NCBI RefSeq assembly: GCF_000687555.1
Contig: NZ_JHWJ01000015.1
Span: 1 to 64,000 of the forward strand
DNA length: 64,000 nucleotides
Direction: 5' to 3'
DNA from: [Clostridium] aerotolerans DSM 5434
Lineage (GTDB): Bacteria > Bacillota > Clostridia > Lachnospirales > Lachnospiraceae
Position 1 is the first letter of the stretch. Every line of letters begins with the position of its first letter. Positions 60,895 to 64,000 of this stretch are shown here, piece by piece. Both the position numbers and the translations under genes were made by a program. The notes under the pieces are model-generated. The model had not been told where the DNA came from. It saw only the letters and a list, made by a program, of their open reading frames with translations, and ran no database searches.

Positions 60895-62007
60895 TTAACC
60901 TTTTTTTGATGCGATTACCATTTGCAGATTATTCTTTAATCGAGCATCTTCCGGGGCATGCTCTAATGCTCTTTTCGCATGCTCTTCGGACTCATCAAGC
61001 ATTCCCATACGGTATGCAGCTATGGAGCAAAGATCATCAGGGGTGTAATCCCAGGAATAGCCCATATTTACAAACGTTCTGGATTTTTCTGTTATCTTTA
61101 ATGCTTCTTTTGCCAAATAGTAGCTCATGGTCCAGTCTTTTAGCTCGTAGCACATTCTTGCAAATTCCACATAAGGATCCCTCATGGTGGGTACCTCTGC
61201 TATGGCGCGGAAATACCAGCTGTATGCTTCCTTCGTCTTTCCAAGCCGGTAATAGGATCTTGCAATCCAGCGCATGGCTGCGCATCGTTCATCCGGCCAG
61301 TTAGCGGACGGAAGATTCAGGTATTGATTTAAGGTATCAATGGATTTCTGCCACTGGCTTTTATACATATACTCCCTGCCAAGATAATAACGCATCCGCT
61401 CATCCTCTGGCGTTTCATCCACAGCAAGCTCTAAAAGAGGCAGATAAGACCCTCTGGATTTCGTAGGATCGGGGTGATGGTTGAGTACCATACCATCGAT
61501 ATATACGGTTTCCAAAGGCTGTGTTCCCACATACTGAACGAATTCATGGATAGGACATTTCCAGCGGAAGTTCTTACGCTCATGCACTTTAAAATAGTAG
61601 AACTGAATATCCGGAGTTCCGTCGGCCTTTAAGCTCCAGTTATAAAGATAACGGCCGGTCTTTGAAATCTCTCCCTGGTGCAATGGCTTGTGATTTAACC
61701 ATGCCTCCTCCAGTTTTTTTCTCCAGCCGGGTTCAAAAAGCTCATCTAAATCCGTACAGACACAAACGTCCACATCTTCCGGAACGTGTTCCAGAGAAAT
61801 GTTTCTGGCAACATCAAATCTCCATGGCTTTACGATGTCCACGTAAACCACAGCCCCTCTTTCCCGAAGCTTTTCTACGGTACCGTCATCGGAACCTGTA
61901 TCCGTCACAACAATGAGGTCAGCCTCGTTCATGGAATCCATCCATTGATCCACAAAAGAAACTTCATTCTTACAGATCGCATAGACACATATCTTTAATC
62001 CGCTCAT
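60895..62007 (-). CDS. TPR-containing family-2 glycosyltransferase, copy 2
   Basis: A 370-residue protein. An N-terminal GT2 domain (residues 1-190) shows CVYAICKNEVSFVDQWMDSM, VVTDTGSDDGTVEKL and the acidic CTDLDELFEPGW. The C-terminal 170 residues are TPR-like helices (YYLGREYMYKSQWQKSIDTLNQYL, SYYRLGKTKEAYSWYFRAIAE). GAGGAGG precedes ATG 62007, overlapping the upstream paralogue by four bases. The two are close homologues of equal length, so tandem duplication is certain. A role in cell-surface or protein glycosylation is inferred. Confidence 0.86.
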   Translation of the reverse strand: MSGLKICVYAICKNEVSFVDQWMDSMNEADLIVVTDTGSDDGTVEKLRERGAVVYVDIVKPWRFDVARNISLEHVPEDVDVCVCTDLDELFEPGWRKKLEEAWLNHKPLHQGEISKTGRYLYNWSLKADGTPDIQFYYFKVHERKNFRWKCPIHEFVQYVGTQPLETVYIDGMVLNHHPDPTKSRGSYLPLLELAVDETPEDERMRYYLGREYMYKSQWQKSIDTLNQYLNLPSANWPDERCAAMRWIARSYYRLGKTKEAYSWYFRAIAEVPTMRDPYVEFARMCYELKDWTMSYYLAKEALKITEKSRTFVNMGYSWDYTPDDLCSIAAYRMGMLDESEEHAKRALEHAPEDARLKNNLQMVIASKKG

Positions 62008-63116
62008 GAGGATACCTCCTCACTGGTCTCTTTCTTGCACCGGTCTTCGATTAAGGCAAGATTGCTCTTAAGCCTTGTATTGTCAGGGTCCATGGAAAGC
62101 GCTTTCTTTGCATGTTCCCTTGCCTTTTCGTACATGCCCATACGATATCCGCTGATGGCGCAATAATCATAAAACGCATATCCCCAGCTCACCGGATCTA
62201 CCAGATAGCTTCCCGTGCTCTCTGTGATTGTGAGACCTTTTTCTGCCATGGCATAGCAAAGGGGCCAGTCACCTTCCAAATATCCGGCTTTTGCAAGGGC
62301 CAGATAAGGTTCTCTTACATCAGGATCCTCTGCAAGCGCTTTAAAAAGCCAGGATCTTGCTTCTCTTTTATTGCCAAGCTCTCCAAAGCTGTGAGCAATA
62401 AAACGCATGGAAGCACTTCTCTCCTCCAGCCATCTCGCAGTAGGAAGGGAAAGGTGGCGTTTTAAAGTACTGATTGCTTTCTCATATTGACCATGAAATA
62501 CATACTCTCTGCCCAGCCAGAACGTGGCTCTGTCATCTAAGGGATTTTCCTCCACAGATAATTCCAGGAGGGGAAGATACTGGCTTCTTGGTTTTGATTC
62601 ATCCGGAAAATGGTTCAGCACCATACCGCTGATCCAGCCAGATACTTCCGGTGTTTCCCCGCTGTATTCCAGAATTTCATGTACGGGATGAATCCATTTA
62701 TAATTGTTTCTTCCGTGAATTTTTTCCATGGGAAACTGTTTCTTTGGACTTCCGTCAGGATTGCAGCTGAAGGAAAATAAATAACGTGCTCTGGTCTGTC
62801 CCGGTTTCCACTGAGCCTCCAGCTTCTCTCTCCACCCTGGTTCAAATACTTCATCAAGATCATTGGAAACGCAGATGTCTGCATCCTCTGGAATATGATT
62901 CATGGCCACATTTCTGGCGGTATCAAAGCGCCAGGGAGAAATGGTTTCCTCATAAACAATGGCTCCGCGCTGCCGAAGCTTTTCCACGGTTTTATCTGTG
63001 GAACCGGTATCAGTTACAATCACTTCATCTGCTTCTGATACCGCGTCCATCCACCGGTCTACAAACTCTTCTTCATTCTTACTGATTGCGTATACACATA
63101 CCTTATATCGATTCAC
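62004..63116 (-). CDS. TPR-containing family-2 glycosyltransferase, copy 1
   Basis: Partner of the next gene with the same architecture (GT2 then TPR helices). I use GTG 63116, nine bases after AAAGGAG, which gives 370 residues, exactly the length of its paralogue, and the matching start RYKVCVYAISKNEEEFVDRWMD. The ATG at 63143 has no ribosome site. The DxD-like acidic motif is SNDLDEVFEPGW. The two differ mainly in the middle loop, so they may use different sugars or acceptors. Confidence 0.86.
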   Translation of the reverse strand: MNRYKVCVYAISKNEEEFVDRWMDAVSEADEVIVTDTGSTDKTVEKLRQRGAIVYEETISPWRFDTARNVAMNHIPEDADICVSNDLDEVFEPGWREKLEAQWKPGQTRARYLFSFSCNPDGSPKKQFPMEKIHGRNNYKWIHPVHEILEYSGETPEVSGWISGMVLNHFPDESKPRSQYLPLLELSVEENPLDDRATFWLGREYVFHGQYEKAISTLKRHLSLPTARWLEERSASMRFIAHSFGELGNKREARSWLFKALAEDPDVREPYLALAKAGYLEGDWPLCYAMAEKGLTITESTGSYLVDPVSWGYAFYDYCAISGYRMGMYEKAREHAKKALSMDPDNTRLKSNLALIEDRCKKETSEEVSS

Positions 63117-63256
63117 TTTGACCAACTCCTTTTGGGGATCCATACTTATAATTCATTATACGTACCTTATTCCCTCCAGATAACCGGATTCCTGCCCCCA
63201 TTTTATTTGCTAAATTAAGTATATGCAGATAGGACTTGTTCCGTGAACCGATTGGG

Positions 63257-63787
63257 TTAATCCGTTGCTTTTACTCCGTAGACTATTTCATAGATTTCCT
63301 TTTTATAGGGCAGAAATTCCTCTTCTGTCATAGGAGCCCTGTAGCTCATGATCATGAGTCTAAGGGGGTTGTCTTCTGGCTTTAAGGGCATCTGCTCATA
63401 GAAAAATGGATTTAAGTGAAACCCTAGTCTTTCATAAAAACCAGCTCTTCGGCCAGTCATTGGGTCAGCTTCTGTCACCGGCTCTATCTCAAGAAATACT
63501 GGTTTTTCAGCCTCTTTTAAAACCTCCTCCACAAGGAGTCTTCCATAGCCATTGCCTCTGGACTGCTTTAAGGTAGCAAGATGCTCTAAGAAAATACAGT
63601 CAGAAAGCTCCCAGTATCCTAAAAAGGCAAAAACCTTTCCCTCTTCTTCCACAACGCGGACACGGTAAAGAGGATGATCGAAGACTTTTTCCTGCCCCTC
63701 TCTGGTGCGACGCTCAATGGCTGGAAAAGCCTCTTCATAAACCTGGTATATTTCCTCAAATCGGGACTTCGGGTGTTTTAACAGCAT
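63257..63787 (-). CDS. GNAT-family N-acetyltransferase
   Basis: A 176-residue acetyltransferase with a GNAT fold: FAFLGYWELSDCIFLEHLATLKQSRGNGYGRLLVEEVL carries the acetyl-CoA motif (QSRGNGYG near residue 93), and AGFYERLGFHLNPFFYEQMPL is motif B. The acceptor is not known. GGAGAT precedes the ATG. It stands alone on the minus strand with gaps on both sides. Confidence 0.88.
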   Translation of the reverse strand: MLLKHPKSRFEEIYQVYEEAFPAIERRTREGQEKVFDHPLYRVRVVEEEGKVFAFLGYWELSDCIFLEHLATLKQSRGNGYGRLLVEEVLKEAEKPVFLEIEPVTEADPMTGRRAGFYERLGFHLNPFFYEQMPLKPEDNPLRLMIMSYRAPMTEEEFLPYKKEIYEIVYGVKATD

Positions 63788-63855
63788 AACAATTATCTCC
63801 TAACCATATATTAATTCTCCTCTCAGTGTACCATTTCCGGAGGGAAGAAACAAGC

Positions 63856-63890
63856 AAAAAGCCTGTCCCGGTCAAACCGGAACAGGCTGT
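63856..63890 (-). terminator. Terminator of the gene cut by the right edge
   Basis: AGCCTGTCCCGGT, CAA, ACCGGAACAGGCT: a GC-rich stem of about 13 pairs, with one mismatch, followed on minus by TTTTTGC. It ends the partial minus-strand gene that starts beyond the window. Confidence 0.85.
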
Positions 63891-63900
63891 CTATATACAT

Positions 63901-64000
63901 TTACTTTGTGGTGATTCTGCCCTGACCTGCTGGATTCGCATAATCGCTGCCTACATTTCCGCCTAACTGATTGCGGATATAGGAGGACAAAAGATCAACA
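63901..64000 (-). CDS. C-terminal fragment of an unknown protein, cut by the window edge
   Basis: A minus-strand frame stays open from the window end to a TAA at 63903-63901 and ends SDYANPAGQGRITTK, preceded by LLSSYIRNQLGGNVG. Just past the stop is a strong terminator in the right orientation, which supports a real gene. Only 32 codons are visible and I do not recognise the family. Confidence 0.5.
   Translation of the reverse strand, partial: VDLLSSYIRNQLGGNVGSDYANPAGQGRITTK

Noticed and set aside
1-64000. CRISPR array, tRNA or rRNA genes
   Set aside because: No spaced direct-repeat array, no cloverleaf ending in CCA and no rRNA-like sequence was noticed on either strand.

Overview
The window reads as a chromosome segment of a motile, low-to-moderate GC Gram-positive anaerobe of the Lachnospiraceae (Lacrimispora / Clostridium cluster XIVa type). 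This is inferred from the flagellar gene content (FliY, FliW, CsrA, a YviE-like protein, CheC/CheD/CheV, FlhX and YlqG relatives), the strong AGGAGG-type ribosome sites and the choline-binding-type surface repeats. Almost the whole window is one flagellar and chemotaxis island.

Layout. 1-0.7 kb is AT-rich and gene-poor, with a 16-copy hexanucleotide array. 0.75-6.5 kb (minus) holds a lytic transglycosylase, two paralogous choline-binding-repeat proteins, a PilZ protein, a FlhB C-terminal-domain protein (FlhX/YlqH type) and a YlqG/FliK-like protein. 6.6-11.2 kb (plus) is cheA-cheW-cheR-cheB. 11.3-16.5 kb (plus) is flgM-flgN-flgK-flgL-yviE-fliW-csrA, the late hook-filament junction and translation-control block. 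16.5-18.8 kb carries a nucleotidyltransferase-fold protein and a C39-like peptidase, transcribed divergently. 18.8-22.0 kb (minus) is fliD-fliS plus a small FliT-like gene. 22.1-24.1 kb (plus) is a ParA-like ATPase followed by a long acidic protein ending in a ComFB domain. 24.1-50.6 kb (minus) is a roughly 26-kb fla/che operon running flgB-fliE-fliF-fliG-fliH-fliI-fliJ-fliK-flgD-(TIGR02530)-flgE-flbD-motA-motB-fliM-cheY-flgC-fliY-fliO-fliP-fliQ-fliR-flhB-flhA-fliA-flgF-flgG-cheC-cheD-cheV-(EAL/HDOD). It is headed by a clear sigma-A promoter. 50.8-54.5 kb has a REC/HD-GYP protein, a large glycosyltransferase and a YjfB motility protein. 54.6-64 kb is mixed: a two-component system, a solo IS200-type element, kduI, a chemoreceptor, two tandem TPR glycosyltransferases, a GNAT acetyltransferase and the cut end of one more gene.

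How it fits together. The long operon makes the rod, export gate, C-ring, hook and motor, then sigma-28 (fliA). FlgM is encoded in the late operon and should hold sigma-28 until the hook is finished. Sigma-28-like boxes can be proposed in front of cheA, flgM, fliD, the chemoreceptor, yjfB, the C39 peptidase and the nucleotidyltransferase gene. FliW-CsrA should tie flagellin translation to export, although no flagellin gene lies in the window. Several candidate cyclic-di-GMP proteins sit in the same island: PilZ, HD-GYP, a degenerate EAL/HDOD protein and a ComFB domain. No GGDEF protein is present.

Most unusual points: the ParA-ComFB gene pair inside the flagellar locus; two FliM-like CheY-binding peptides inside FliY; a roughly 240-residue alanine-rich helical insertion in the hook protein; a duplicated domain in FlgD; flgC displaced from flgB-fliE; a MotB whose usual channel aspartate is glycine; and back-to-back sigma-28-like promoters at 18.0 kb. 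All statements come from reading the sequence; no database search was run.
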